Positions 6,842-15,116 of a stretch of DNA of 16,724 nt are shown here, one piece after another. Made by a program: the position numbers and the translations under genes. The DNA is taken from NCBI GenBank assembly GCA_003024985.2, contig PXIH01S0038488.1; one strand, written 5' to 3'. The notes beneath the pieces were generated by a model. It had not been told where the DNA came from, did no database searches, and saw only the letters and a program-made list of their open reading frames with translations. Every line of letters begins with the position of its first letter. Within the stretch, counting starts at the first letter, position 1. This stretch comes from Euperipatoides rowelli (Eukaryota > Onychophora > Udeonychophora > Euonychophora > Peripatopsidae).

Positions 6842-7264
6842 CTAAATATAATATACAACTACTTCTATACCTTTTTTGCACAATTTATCAATGATTATAT
6901 TTTTAACTATTTTCCAACACAGTCTATCAAGACCACACCCAATTTTTGGAATTGCTAATTTACAACATTTCCTTAGTAAACATTCGTTGTATAAAGAATC
7001 AATTGCATTTGAAAAATTTGCTAACGTTGGTTTTAAATAACTTTTTTCTTTAGTAACGATGTAAAAAATTAACCTTTCTTTTTGTAGTACTGCAACTTGA
7101 CCAACTTCTTTTTTTTGTTGTAATAAAACTTGTATACTACCATAACGTTTTTTAAATTCTACTGCTATACCCGCTCCCATTAAAAAATCTTTAGCAACGC
7201 AATGTGCTAGAGCATAATCTATTGGAGCCGTGAATAAATTTTGTTTAATTTCTTTTAACGACAT
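6842..7264 (-). CDS. Macrodomain ADP-ribose hydrolase, TARG1/OARD1-like
   Basis: A 140-residue protein made of one macrodomain of the TARG1 (OARD1, ALC1-like) class, which removes ADP-ribose from glutamate/aspartate esters and deacylates O-acyl-ADP-ribose. Visible motifs in order: AHCVAKDFLMGAGIAVEFKKRYG (GAGIA phosphate-binding loop, residues 30-34), YIVTKEKSYLKPT with K72, and IPKIGCGLDRL with D113. K72 and D113 are 41 residues apart, the same spacing as the two catalytic residues of human TARG1, so activity is likely. The start is ATG 7264 (MSLKEIKQ); the longer frame begins at a TTG at 7300 and would overlap the promoter. It is divergent from the Pif1 gene and shares a palindromic early-type promoter. 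A probable role is reversal of host PARP-driven ADP-ribosylation during infection (inference from other viral macrodomains). Confidence 0.9.
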   Translation of the reverse strand: MSLKEIKQNLFTAPIDYALAHCVAKDFLMGAGIAVEFKKRYGSIQVLLQQKKEVGQVAVLQKERLIFYIVTKEKSYLKPTLANFSNAIDSLYNECLLRKCCKLAIPKIGCGLDRLCWKIVKNIIIDKLCKKGIEVVVYYI

Positions 7265-7292
7265 TTTAATTAACCATGTTTTTAGAAACACG

Positions 7293-7342
7293 ATCTTCAA
7301 TTTAATTTATAAAATTGAAGATGTGGTTTTATAAATTAAATT
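7293..7342. promoter_or_regulatory. Palindromic divergent early promoter (macrodomain / Pif1)
   Basis: AAATTGAAGAT occurs in both orientations: plus at 7312-7322, minus at 7303-7293, as an 11-bp inverted repeat. The plus copy extends to AAAATTGA (7311-7318), 37 bases before the Pif1 ATG. The minus copy reads TAAATTGA, about 31 bases before the macrodomain ATG. A second perfect 16-bp inverted repeat (7299-7314 with 7327-7342) overlaps it. The two genes are probably expressed together, early. Confidence 0.65.
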
Positions 7343-7355
7343 TTAATAAATAATT

Positions 7356-8906
7356 ATGGATCTAAACAAGAATTACAAATTAAATAAACAACAATCCAGA
7401 GCATTAGCTTTGATGTGTCAAGACAAAAATATTTTTATAACGGCACCTGCAGGTGCCGGTAAAACATTATTAATCAATCATTACTGTGATTATGTTAGAC
7501 AGCACGAACCTTTTAAAAAAATAGCTATTACTTCTACAACTGGAGTTAGTGCTATATTAATAGGTGGATCAACACTTCATTCTTATTTAGGTATAGGTTT
7601 AGGATATGGAACTATTGAAGAATTAGTACAAAGAATTAAAAAAGCATCCAAAGGTATTAAAGAACGTGTTTGGAAAGAGTTAACAACATTAATTATAGAT
7701 GAAGTTTCAATGCTTAATCCTGTTTTATTCGATAAATTAGAAAAAATAGCAAGAATTATAAGAGGATCTAATTTACCTTTTGGTGGTATTCAATTAATCT
7801 TATCTGGAGATCTTTTACAGCTTCCAGTGGTAAAAGGAGCAGGTAATAAAAATGATCATAATATGGAATTTGTAACCGATGCTAATAGTTGGAAAAAATG
7901 TATTGGAAATAATATTGTTTTATTAACAGAAATTATGCGTCAAAAAGATTTTCATTTCAAAGAAATTCTTCTAAAAATTAGGGTTGGAAATATTGATAAA
8001 CAAGTTAGATCTGTATTATCTCAACACATGAAAAAAGAAAATAATAAAAAATTAAAAAAGGAAGAAATACAACCAACGCGTCTATTTTGTTTAAAGAAAT
8101 ATGTGCAAGATCTTAATGATTCTGAACTTAAAAAATTAGAAGATTCAGGAAAAAAATTTATTAATTTTAATGCTCTGGTTAAAAAATATTCAGAAGAAGC
8201 AATCTTAACCAATAAAGGAAGATCCAGATGCACAGATTTACAATTTAAATTTCTTTCAGACAGATTTGTTAAAGATTCAACAACACCACAGCATTTAAGA
8301 GTTTGTGAAGGTGCTCAAGTAATGCTTACATATAATATTGATCAATTATCAGGTCTTGTAAATGGCAGTAGAGGTGTTATTATAGGATTTACAGAAATGA
8401 AATTTCCAATTGTACGATTTAAAAATCATAAACGAAACAACTTGGCTCCTAAATTGAACAAAACAAACGAAGACATTAAATCAGATTCAACCTTCCAACC
8501 CCAAGTTATGGAAAATCCTGAAACAAAGGTTTCTAAAACCGATGACGAAGAAATTAACAATACATTAGAACTAGAAGTAAGACCACAAACATGGGAAATA
8601 TGTAATGATTTTGGTAAAAAAATTGGATATTTTAAACAAATACCGTTAAAAATAGCATATGCTTTAACTATTCATTCGTGTCAAGGTTCTACATTAGATA
8701 GTGCCGAAGTTGATTTATCTGATACATTTGAACATGGACAAGTTTACACTGCATTATCACGAACAAGAGATTTAAACAGTTTGGTTATTAAAAATTTATG
8801 TTTTGATAGCATAAAGTGTCATCCTAGAGCACTCCAGTTTTATGATGACATAAAATCAATGCAAGATGCAATTAGCGAAGTAGAAAATAGTTTAAGTGAA
8901 TTTTGA
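7356..8906 (+). CDS. Pif1/RecD-like SF1 DNA helicase
   Basis: A 516-residue 5'-3' helicase of superfamily 1B, expected to unwind DNA during replication or recombination. Motif I is TAPAGAGKT (Walker A, residues 29-37, K36), followed by the Pif1-type ITSTTGVSA and STLHSYLGIGLG segments. Walker B is LIIDEVSML (D115-E116). Motif III is LSGDLLQLP and motif IV-like is LTEIMRQKD. The C-terminal part has the Pif1 signature IHSCQGSTLD and GQVYTALSRTRDL (motifs V-VI). A polar linker (about 368-405, rich in Asn/Glu/Thr/Lys) before motif V looks like an expansion loop. Start ATG 7356 has the early element AAAATTGA 37 bases upstream. A hairpin follows the stop. Iridoviruses and mimiviruses both carry such helicases. 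The Walker A codons form a perfect 18-bp palindrome. Confidence 0.95.
   Translation: MDLNKNYKLNKQQSRALALMCQDKNIFITAPAGAGKTLLINHYCDYVRQHEPFKKIAITSTTGVSAILIGGSTLHSYLGIGLGYGTIEELVQRIKKASKGIKERVWKELTTLIIDEVSMLNPVLFDKLEKIARIIRGSNLPFGGIQLILSGDLLQLPVVKGAGNKNDHNMEFVTDANSWKKCIGNNIVLLTEIMRQKDFHFKEILLKIRVGNIDKQVRSVLSQHMKKENNKKLKKEEIQPTRLFCLKKYVQDLNDSELKKLEDSGKKFINFNALVKKYSEEAILTNKGRSRCTDLQFKFLSDRFVKDSTTPQHLRVCEGAQVMLTYNIDQLSGLVNGSRGVIIGFTEMKFPIVRFKNHKRNNLAPKLNKTNEDIKSDSTFQPQVMENPETKVSKTDDEEINNTLELEVRPQTWEICNDFGKKIGYFKQIPLKIAYALTIHSCQGSTLDSAEVDLSDTFEHGQVYTALSRTRDLNSLVIKNLCFDSIKCHPRALQFYDDIKSMQDAISEVENSLSEF
7441..7458. repeat. Perfect 18-bp GC-rich palindrome in the Walker A codons
   Basis: CGGCACCTG (7441-7449) followed directly by CAGGTGCCG (7450-7458), inside the PAGAGKT coding stretch. 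Codon constraint forces much of the GC here, so it may be chance, but a two-fold exact palindrome of this length is notable in AT-rich DNA. Confidence 0.5.
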
Positions 8907-8932
8907 TGATGATTTTTAATTTCATGATTTAA

Positions 8933-8959
8933 ATTTTAATGGTTAAAAACCATTAAAAT
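8933..8959. terminator. AT-rich hairpin after the Pif1 gene
   Basis: Perfect 12-bp stem ATTTTAATGGTT (8933-8944) / AACCATTAAAAT (8948-8959), loop AAA. It follows the Pif1 stop by 26 bases and precedes the end of the minus-strand gene relic at 8983. It shares its arm with the hairpin at 1594-1630. Confidence 0.75.
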
Positions 8960-8982
8960 ATAACTAGATATAGAAAGTATTA

Positions 8983-9200
8983 CTAAATTTTCAGATAAAG
9001 GTTTATAATGTCTATAAATTTATCAGGTAAAAAGTTATGTGATCTTCTACCATATCTGTTAAATTATCCAGTTGTTCTTTTGTGAGTGTCCTCTGCATAT
9101 CCTAAAAGCTTGTTGTGCTTTCTAAAGAATCTATTTGTAACTTTTAAAGTTTTCTTTATAACATCATGTTCATCTAAACTAGTATGAAAATAAGTTTTAA
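8983..9200 (-). pseudogene. Reverse-strand gene relic with two frameshifts
   Basis: This 315-base gap between Pif1 and the next helicase is not empty. On the minus strand three abutting frames read like one protein. The upstream frame (about 9200 to 9090; stop at 9066-9064) includes TNRFFRKHNKLLGYAED. The second (to stop 9014-9012) includes LTKEQLDNLTDMVED. The third ends at TAG 8985-8983 and includes LPDKFIDIINLYL. The last switch is at a run of T (A on the plus strand) and fits a one-base loss. No intact start is visible: upstream it runs into the 5' end of the D6R/D11L-like gene. The family is not recognised. Its end faces the hairpin 8933-8959, as an intact convergent gene would. Coding character is my reading; no homology search was possible. 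Confidence 0.5.
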
Positions 9201-9222
9201 GAATATAATCTTAATAGATAAA

Positions 9223-12200
9223 ATGGAGTTTAAATTAGAAGATTTTTTTCCATTATATCCTGAGAGTTTGTCTAATAATAGTAAGACAAGATTTGAAATT
9301 GGAAGTTTAGATGTTATAAATACTTTAAAAGAATTTACAGATAACCGTCTAGATGCTATTGAAATTTTACCAACTAAACCAGGAGAAGTAACCAAACATC
9401 AAATTGTTATTAGAAGATTACTTTCTGGATATACTCAATTTGATGCTTTGTTACTTGTTCATGAAATGGGAACTGGAAAAACGTGTTCCGCTATACAAGC
9501 AATTGAACAAAATTTAATAGAATCAAATAATGGTTTATTTTTAAGAGCTGTTCAAACTACTGAGGGTATAGATGATTTTAATTTTAATAAAAACTGTAAT
9601 AATAATTATGGACCGGGACTTGATGGGGCTGTTATTCTAACCAGAGGAAAAACATTAATGAATAATTTTATGGATGAACTTGTTAATAGATGTTCTACAA
9701 ATTATAGTAATGGTAATAGGAATGAAATTTCCAAAACATCCAAAAAAATATTTTCTAAATTTTATTCTTTTTATACGTTTGAAATTTTTGCAAAAACAGT
9801 AAAAAAAATGAGATCTTCTGAAATTGTTAAAAAATTTAACAATAAGATTATTGTTATAGATGAAGCACACAATTTACGCCTATCAGATGTAAAAGTTAAT
9901 TATGAGAAAATAGATGTTTATGGAGAAGTTCATCGATTCATACATTTGTTAACCAATAAAAAAGTACTATTGTTAACAGGAACACCTATGAAAGATGGTC
10001 CTCAAGAAATAGCTTCATTAATGAATTTAATTCTTCCTCTAACTCAGCAGATGCCCACCAATAAAAATTTTTTAAAAGAATATTTTCCATCTACAGAAGC
10101 ACCAAAAGAAACATATGAACTTGGAGATGAAGAAGAATTCCTTAAAAGCGGTGGAGAAGAAATGAAAAATATTAAAAAATTTAAAGCTCAGGTGTACGGA
10201 TGTGTTTCTTTTTTAAAAGCAATGGATTCTAAAGTATTAAAAGTTATGGTTGGAGAAAGAATGGGGTCTTTAAAACATTACAAAGTGGTTCCAGAATATA
10301 TGTCAACTTTTCAATCTAAAGCATATGTGTCAGCATATTTACAAGATAAACGTGAGCGTGGAATTTATAATAACTCTAGACAAGCATCTCGTTTTGTATT
10401 TCCAGATGGTACATATGGTGCAGAAGGATTTCAAAATTATATTATTGAAAAAAGAGGTAGGGGAGGGAAAATATTTAGATTAAGTCCATCATTGAGAAAA
10501 GAAATAGAAAAAAGATCTTCTTTTAAATCTGTGCATACCTTAACAGATGAACAAAAAGAATTTTTATATCTTCAAAATATTAATGAATACTCTGCGGAAT
10601 ATGCATATATCATTAAAAGTATTTTAAATGCGACACGTAATGGAGAATTGTCAATTGTTTATAACGATTCTGTAAGAGGAAGTGGTTTAATTGTTTTAAC
10701 ACTTTTGTTAGAATTATTCGGATTTACTAGAAATAATGGAACTGCTAAAATGAAAAAAAGTTATGGAATTTTTTCTAATGAAACTACTTCCGTACGTGAA
10801 ATTAGAGCATTACAGAAAATTTTTAATAGTGATGAAAATATGAATGGCAATATCATGCCAGTCATTTTTGGTTCAAGGGTTATAGCAGAAGGATTAACTT
10901 TTAAAAATGTAATACACGAACATGTCGTTCCACATTGGAATGGGTCTGAAACGGAACAAGTAATTGCTAGAGGTTGGAGATTAGGATCTCATGAAGCATT
11001 AATTAAGAAATGGGAACAAAATGGACAAGTAGGTAAAAAACCTCAATTAAATGTGTACAGACATGTAGTAATACCTTCTTCTTTGTTAAGTTCTGATTTG
11101 AGTTTGAATAATGCAGTAATCGCTTCGTCATTTTCTAGAGAAAACAAGGAAATTAAAAGTATTGATTTAATTATGTATGAAGTATCGGAAAAAAAAGATA
11201 TTGCCATTTCAAAAGTGTTAAGATGTTTAAAAGAAGTAGCAATAGATTGTCAACTTTTTAAGAAAAGAAATGAAAAAGATTCCTCGTTTGATTACAAACG
11301 AGAGTGTGAATATGAAAAATGTTTATATGTTTGTGATGATAATGGTAATAATTTAATGAAAAACAATATCGTCAATTACGAAACCATGTATTTTAGAGAA
11401 GATGTTTTTTTAATGTTTACTATACTTGAAAATCATTACAAGACAAGATTTGTTTCTACTTTAGACGAAATTACTGAAATGTTTTTTAACAACAAAGTTC
11501 TTACACATTCAGTCACCAAACAAGAAATAATACAACTTTTATATCAAGTTGTATCAAACAACATACCTATTAAAAATGTATATGGTTACCCTTGTTATTT
11601 ATATGAAAATTATAATGTATATTACCTAGTTGATCACATAATACCATTTCCTTCTTCGGAAGATATTTTTTTGGCGTATTATTCAAAACATCCTCAGCTT
11701 TATGTAAAAACAGATTCTCCAGAATCGGGCAAAGCCTCTGGAACTAATTACTATCAAAGTGTTACATGGTTTAATAATGTTTTAAATGACTATTATGAAT
11801 CTTTAATTCCTCTTGCAATTAAGGATTTAACAACCTTATCGAATTCCACAAATCTTGTATCTAAAACACAAATGATTTCAAAACAATTAATTTCATTACC
11901 TAATGATGTTCAACAAAGAATTATTGAAATGACTGTTGCTGCGAGAGTCTTGGAAATATATTGCAATGTTGAAAATACATTGCCTCCCCTTCCTGCTCAA
12001 CTATCAAAGGAATGGATTGAACGAAACCAAAAAAGTGTATTTTGTAAAAAGAAAACATTCAGAACAATCATTTTGGATCACTATAAAAACTATTACAGAA
12101 TTGACGGCGTTGATTCATTTAAAATGGCAATCGTGTGGTTTTTATCAGATATAGTAGAGGAAAGAGCTAAAGAAAAATGTTTATATGGATCCTCATTAAA

Positions 12201-12723
12201 TTTAAAATCTGGTTATACAGCAAGACCTCTGTGGAATGAATGGAAGATTTGTGGTAAAAAAGAACGAGTCCGAGTTGAAAAAGAAAGAAGTTTAATCAAA
12301 AAACAATACGAAACAGATCTTGGATATTATGGCCTTTGGAATCCTAAAAATAACGAATTTTGTATTCGAGATATTAGAAACCAAACAGGTAAAAAAGATA
12401 AAAGAAGTATTCATAGTGGAAAAAGATGTATTAATTGGACTAAACCTGCTTTAACAGAACTTGCTGCAATTGCAATCAATATTCCAATACCAAATCAATC
12501 TGTGTTGCCAACATTAGAAGAAGCAAGGGAGGAAATAAAAAGTAACAAGGAACTTAGAAATATTGTACCTAAAGACAATACCGACAACAATCTTTTAATT
12601 AAACTTGTATTTTGGTACAAATTATCTAGAAATGATATTTGTATTAATTTAAGAGAATGGTTTGATAGAAATAATCTTTTGGTTGAAGACAACTCATGTG
12701 GTGTTCAAACTAAAAGAAAATAA
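9223..12723 (+). CDS. D6R/D11L-type SF2 DEAH helicase/ATPase (early transcription class)
   Basis: An 1166-residue NCLDV helicase of the vaccinia D6R/D11L-like group. Vaccinia D6 is the ATPase subunit of the early transcription factor and D11 is NPH-I, so a role in transcription from virions is likely. With numbering from the upstream in-frame ATG at 9184: Walker A is VHEMGTGKT (residues 92-100), DEAH at 226-229 (VIDEAHN), motif III is LLTGTPM (TGTP 265-268), and motif VI is Q592-V-I-A-R596-G-W-R599. All ATPase motifs are present. The C-terminal 550 residues have no motif I recognise. I prefer ATG 9223 (residue 14) because it has the AAAATGG context used by other large genes here, while the extra 13 residues overlap the relic gene. 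No AAAATTGA lies upstream, which would fit late expression. Two perfect or compound hairpins lie inside the coding region (11283-11302, 11718-11742). Confidence 0.93.
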   Translation: MEFKLEDFFPLYPESLSNNSKTRFEIGSLDVINTLKEFTDNRLDAIEILPTKPGEVTKHQIVIRRLLSGYTQFDALLLVHEMGTGKTCSAIQAIEQNLIESNNGLFLRAVQTTEGIDDFNFNKNCNNNYGPGLDGAVILTRGKTLMNNFMDELVNRCSTNYSNGNRNEISKTSKKIFSKFYSFYTFEIFAKTVKKMRSSEIVKKFNNKIIVIDEAHNLRLSDVKVNYEKIDVYGEVHRFIHLLTNKKVLLLTGTPMKDGPQEIASLMNLILPLTQQMPTNKNFLKEYFPSTEAPKETYELGDEEEFLKSGGEEMKNIKKFKAQVYGCVSFLKAMDSKVLKVMVGERMGSLKHYKVVPEYMSTFQSKAYVSAYLQDKRERGIYNNSRQASRFVFPDGTYGAEGFQNYIIEKRGRGGKIFRLSPSLRKEIEKRSSFKSVHTLTDEQKEFLYLQNINEYSAEYAYIIKSILNATRNGELSIVYNDSVRGSGLIVLTLLLELFGFTRNNGTAKMKKSYGIFSNETTSVREIRALQKIFNSDENMNGNIMPVIFGSRVIAEGLTFKNVIHEHVVPHWNGSETEQVIARGWRLGSHEALIKKWEQNGQVGKKPQLNVYRHVVIPSSLLSSDLSLNNAVIASSFSRENKEIKSIDLIMYEVSEKKDIAISKVLRCLKEVAIDCQLFKKRNEKDSSFDYKRECEYEKCLYVCDDNGNNLMKNNIVNYETMYFREDVFLMFTILENHYKTRFVSTLDEITEMFFNNKVLTHSVTKQEIIQLLYQVVSNNIPIKNVYGYPCYLYENYNVYYLVDHIIPFPSSEDIFLAYYSKHPQLYVKTDSPESGKASGTNYYQSVTWFNNVLNDYYESLIPLAIKDLTTLSNSTNLVSKTQMISKQLISLPNDVQQRIIEMTVAARVLEIYCNVENTLPPLPAQLSKEWIERNQKSVFCKKKTFRTIILDHYKNYYRIDGVDSFKMAIVWFLSDIVEERAKEKCLYGSSLNLKSGYTARPLWNEWKICGKKERVRVEKERSLIKKQYETDLGYYGLWNPKNNEFCIRDIRNQTGKKDKRSIHSGKRCINWTKPALTELAAIAINIPIPNQSVLPTLEEAREEIKSNKELRNIVPKDNTDNNLLIKLVFWYKLSRNDICINLREWFDRNNLLVEDNSCGVQTKRK
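11283..11302. repeat. Intragenic hairpin in the helicase gene
   Basis: CTCGTTTG (11283-11290) and CAAACGAG (11295-11302) form a perfect 8-bp stem with loop ATTA. A second, compound hairpin in the same gene has TCCAGA (11718-11723) / TCTGGA (11737-11742) around GGC-AAA-GCC, coding for a Ser/Gly-rich loop. Both are GC-richer than their surroundings. Confidence 0.4.
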
Positions 12724-12751
12724 AAAACAAATTTTTGTATTAGAAAAATAA

Positions 12752-12943
12752 ATGGATAAAAGTAGTTTTTTACTTTTTTTAATTACTACTGTCTGGATAT
12801 CACAAGCTATAGCTTGTGATTCTGATTGTTTACTAAGATGTTTTGTGAAATGTTCAGTTCCTGATGAAGGGGGAAAGTGTATTCAAAAATGTTTTACTAA
12901 TTGTTGTAAAAATAATATAACTAGAGACAAATTGACAGACTAA
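12752..12943 (+). CDS. Small secreted cysteine-rich peptide
   Basis: A 63-residue protein. Residues 1-21 are a typical signal peptide (MDKSSFLLFLITTVWISQAIA), predicted to be cut before C22. The mature part has eight cysteines at 22, 26, 30, 34, 43, 47, 51 and 52: C-x3-C-x3-C-x3-C-x8-C-x3-C-x3-C-C. The repeated C-x3-C spacing on both sides of a short Pro/Gly loop predicts a disulfide-locked pair of helices (helical hairpin). Such small secreted peptides can be protease inhibitors, channel-acting or antimicrobial peptides, or receptor ligands; I cannot tell which. It follows the D6R/D11L-like gene by 28 bases in the same direction and ends at a hairpin. Start context is AATAAATGG. Coding is well supported by the signal-plus-cysteine pattern. 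Confidence 0.85.
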   Translation: MDKSSFLLFLITTVWISQAIACDSDCLLRCFVKCSVPDEGGKCIQKCFTNCCKNNITRDKLTD

Positions 12944-12952
12944 GAGAAAATA

Positions 12953-12981
12953 AATTTTAATACCTCAAAGGTATTAAAATT
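12953..12981. terminator. Bidirectional hairpin after the Cys-rich peptide gene
   Basis: Perfect 12-bp stem AATTTTAATACC (12953-12964) / GGTATTAAAATT (12970-12981), loop TCAAA with a possible further T-A pair. It lies 10 bases after the stop, and its right arm overlaps the stop of the reverse relic (12982-12980). Confidence 0.75.
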
Positions 12982-13105
12982 ATTGTAAATCTATATCATC
13001 ATTTAATTTATTAAAAATTTGTAAAAGAGCATTTTCATCATTCAATTATTTTAAATTTGAATCATATATTGCGTCATATTTTAAAGATTTAAAAGTTAAA
13101 GAAGA
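12980..13105 (-). pseudogene. Reverse-strand gene relic with in-frame stop
   Basis: On the minus strand one frame reads FKSLKYDAIYDSNLK, a TAA (13048-13046), then LNDENALLQIFNKLNDDIDLQ and a final TAA at 12982-12980 inside the hairpin arm. An upstream in-frame TAA (13108-13106) and the lack of an ATG show it cannot be expressed as is. Placement of its end exactly at the junction hairpin suggests the 3' remnant of a real convergent gene whose 5' part is gone, replaced by the start of the XRN gene. Family unknown. It is short, so chance coding-like sequence remains possible. Confidence 0.4.
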
Positions 13106-13120
13106 TTAGTAAAGTATAAA

Positions 13121-15079
13121 ATGGGTATTAAATATTTTTTTAAATGGTTAAAAACTAACCATAGTGAAAGTATAAAATGTATTGATAGACATGACAATAG
13201 TCAGTGTATTGATGTATTATTAATTGATATGAATGGTATAATTCATAATTCTGCTCAAGAGGTATATGGTTATGGAAGTTTTTCTTTTCCAAAGGAAAAT
13301 GCTTGCGATAAGAAAGTTTATTCATTGGTGTGTAGACAGATTGACAGAATGGTTATACAATTCAAACCAAAGGAATTGATTCTTTGTATCGACGGAGTAG
13401 CTCCAAGAAGTAAACAAATTCAACAAAGACAGAGACGTTTTTTGGCCGCGCATGATAGAAAAAAACCAGGCACAGAATTTAACTTTGATTGTAATAAGGG
13501 AAATACAAGTAAATTTGACTCAAACTCTATTTCCCCAGGAACCGAATTTATGCATAACCTTGGAAGATATATTGACATTCATATTAAACAGAAGCAAAAA
13601 CCAGCGTTTACCGGGAGGGAAACTACCGATGCTACACAAAACAACTGGAGAAACAAAGAACAAAGTTGGAGACAAAAAGATATAGCAGAATGGTCTAATT
13701 TAACTGTTGTATTCGCAAACGATAAAGTTTCTGGTGAAGGAGAACATAAACTTTTAGATTACATTAGAAAATATGGCAATTCTTATTACACATATTGCAT
13801 ATATGGCTCTGATGCTGATTTAATAATGTTGTCAATGTCTGCATTGACAACAACGGCTATAAAAAATATTTACGTACTTCGAGATGAATATAAAAGCCCT
13901 AATTATCTATTAATAAACATTCCGAATTTTGTTAGAAACTTAATTAAGGATGTAAAAAGCAACTGGACTGATAAATTAGATGAAAAAAGATTCATAAATG
14001 ATTTTATTTTTATGTGTTTTATGGTAGGAAATGATTTCTTGCCACATATTCCAAGTATTGAAATTATGACAAACGGTATAGAATCTATGTTAGCTTTTTA
14101 TACAAAAAATAAAAAATACATTACAGATAACAATGGTTTGGGTAAAATTTCTTGTCAGGACGTAGTCTTTAACTACGAAAGTCTTTTACCCATACTAAAA
14201 GATCTTGAAGGGTTAGAACAAAGTATTTGTAATGAAAAAGTAAATAATCCTGAATATTTTAGAGATGATTTGTTAGAAAGTTCTTCTTTTTTGGTTACAA
14301 ATGAATTTGGACAACAAAAGTGCGTCAATATTAACGAATATAGGGAAAAGTATATGAAAAAACACTTTGAATCCTCATTGGAAGCCTCTCTTATGTATTT
14401 AGAAGGCATGCAATGGGTTTTGTCATATTACACATTAAAAGTTCCAGATTGGGAATGGTCGTATAAATATGATTATGCTCCTAATTTAACTTCAATAATA
14501 GAAGCAATGTCATTTAAACTTGGCGGTCGAGAGAAACGCGGAGCCTCTAAAAAAGAAAATAATCAATATAAATTATTTCCTGTAAATAATTCAACAGAAG
14601 TTGCAACTTCGTCATCATCCCCCAGAACTTTGGCGGCGTTTCCAGGAGTGGAAACGACTGAGCCCCAGGAAACCTCAGGTTTTCAAAAGTCATTTTCAAT
14701 GGTTTTTCAAAATTCTTTACAGAATACAAAGTTACACCCTGATAGGAGAGACAAACAAACAAAAACTTCCGATGCTATACCACCATTTCACCAACTTTTA
14801 TTCATTCTTCCTCCAGATAGTTCTAATTTACTTCCTTATCCTTTATGCGAAGCGTTCACTAATGAATTAAAAATTTATGCACCAAAAGAATTGATTATCG
14901 ATAGAGCAGGAAAAAGACAAGAATGGGAAGGTATAGTTCTTCTTCCAAAATTAGATCAAAAAGTTGTCACAGAATGTTATTTAAAATATAAACCTTATGT
15001 TACAGAAAGGAAGGATCTTATTAGAGATATTAAAGGACGAACTTTCAAATATCAAAATGGGGAAGTATCGTTTTTATAA
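13121..15079 (+). CDS. XRN1/Rat1-like 5'-3' exoribonuclease
   Basis: A 652-residue XRN-family nuclease that degrades 5'-monophosphate RNA processively, probably turning over viral and host mRNA after decapping. It begins [10 protein letters not shown], the conserved XRN N-terminus. The active-site acids are all visible: D36 (LLIDMNG), D91 (LCIDGVAP), E206 and E208 (GEGEHK), D231 and D233 (GSDADLI), D305 (VGNDFLPH). RQRRFLAA and [13 protein letters not shown] are also family motifs. The C-terminal part includes [10 protein letters not shown] and EWEGIVLLP. It is shorter than Xrn1, as viral forms are. Two inserts stand out: residues 159-181 and about 470-552, both polar, richer in GC, with palindromes, and sharing the pattern AF-x-G-x-ETT. 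Start context is ATAAAATGG. Its end is a palindromic hairpin. Iridoviruses, marseilleviruses and mimiviruses all carry such nucleases. Confidence 0.95.
   Translation: MGIKYFFKWLKTNHSESIKCIDRHDNSQCIDVLLIDMNGIIHNSAQEVYGYGSFSFPKENACDKKVYSLVCRQIDRMVIQFKPKELILCIDGVAPRSKQIQQRQRRFLAAHDRKKPGTEFNFDCNKGNTSKFDSNSISPGTEFMHNLGRYIDIHIKQKQKPAFTGRETTDATQNNWRNKEQSWRQKDIAEWSNLTVVFANDKVSGEGEHKLLDYIRKYGNSYYTYCIYGSDADLIMLSMSALTTTAIKNIYVLRDEYKSPNYLLINIPNFVRNLIKDVKSNWTDKLDEKRFINDFIFMCFMVGNDFLPHIPSIEIMTNGIESMLAFYTKNKKYITDNNGLGKISCQDVVFNYESLLPILKDLEGLEQSICNEKVNNPEYFRDDLLESSSFLVTNEFGQQKCVNINEYREKYMKKHFESSLEASLMYLEGMQWVLSYYTLKVPDWEWSYKYDYAPNLTSIIEAMSFKLGGREKRGASKKENNQYKLFPVNNSTEVATSSSSPRTLAAFPGVETTEPQETSGFQKSFSMVFQNSLQNTKLHPDRRDKQTKTSDAIPPFHQLLFILPPDSSNLLPYPLCEAFTNELKIYAPKELIIDRAGKRQEWEGIVLLPKLDQKVVTECYLKYKPYVTERKDLIRDIKGRTFKYQNGEVSFL
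13604..13637. repeat. Intragenic hairpin repeat, copy 1 (XRN insert)
   Basis: GCGTTT...GGGAAAC with a stem GTTT-a-CC (13606-13612) / GG-g-AAAC (13617-13623) and a GNRA-type loop GGGA, followed by AAACTACCGATGCTACAC (13620-13637). The last 18 bases match 14762-14779 at 16 of 18 positions, and GCGTTT..GGAAAC..AC matches the hairpin at 14636-14658. It encodes [12 protein letters not shown]. The next codons contain a near-duplicate (NNWRNKE / QSWRQKD). Confidence 0.5.
14597..14779. repeat. Intragenic hairpin repeat, copy 2 (XRN insert)
   Basis: This holds a perfect 14-bp palindrome GAAGTTGCAACTTC (14597-14610), a 7-bp stem CGTTTCC (14637-14643) / GGAAACG (14650-14656), and the 18-mer AAACTTCCGATGCTATAC (14762-14779). 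Hairpin and 18-mer both resemble copy 1, but here they are separated by about 105 bases. It encodes [12 protein letters not shown], close to copy 1's peptide. The segment is GC-richer than the gene around it. Confidence 0.5.
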
Positions 15080-15086
15080 ATTAATT

Positions 15087-15116
15087 TTGTTTTAATGGCA
15101 ATTGCCATTAAAACAA
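15087..15116. terminator. Perfect 30-bp palindrome between convergent genes
   Basis: TTGTTTTAATGGCAA (15087-15101) is followed at once by its exact reverse complement (15102-15116). It sits between the XRN stop (15079) and the stop of the minus gene at 15117, which it touches. Same TTTTAATGG core as the other junction hairpins, so probably a shared 3'-end signal. Confidence 0.75.

Noticed and set aside
7265-7300. Longer macrodomain protein from TTG 7300
   Set aside because: It needs a non-AUG start and would overlap the inverted early promoter element; ATG 7264 starts right before the domain.
9184-9222. Start of the D6R/D11L-like helicase at ATG 9184
   Set aside because: ATG 9223 has the AAAATGG context shared by other large genes, and the 13 extra residues lie in the overlap with the reverse relic. 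It is not excluded, only less likely.
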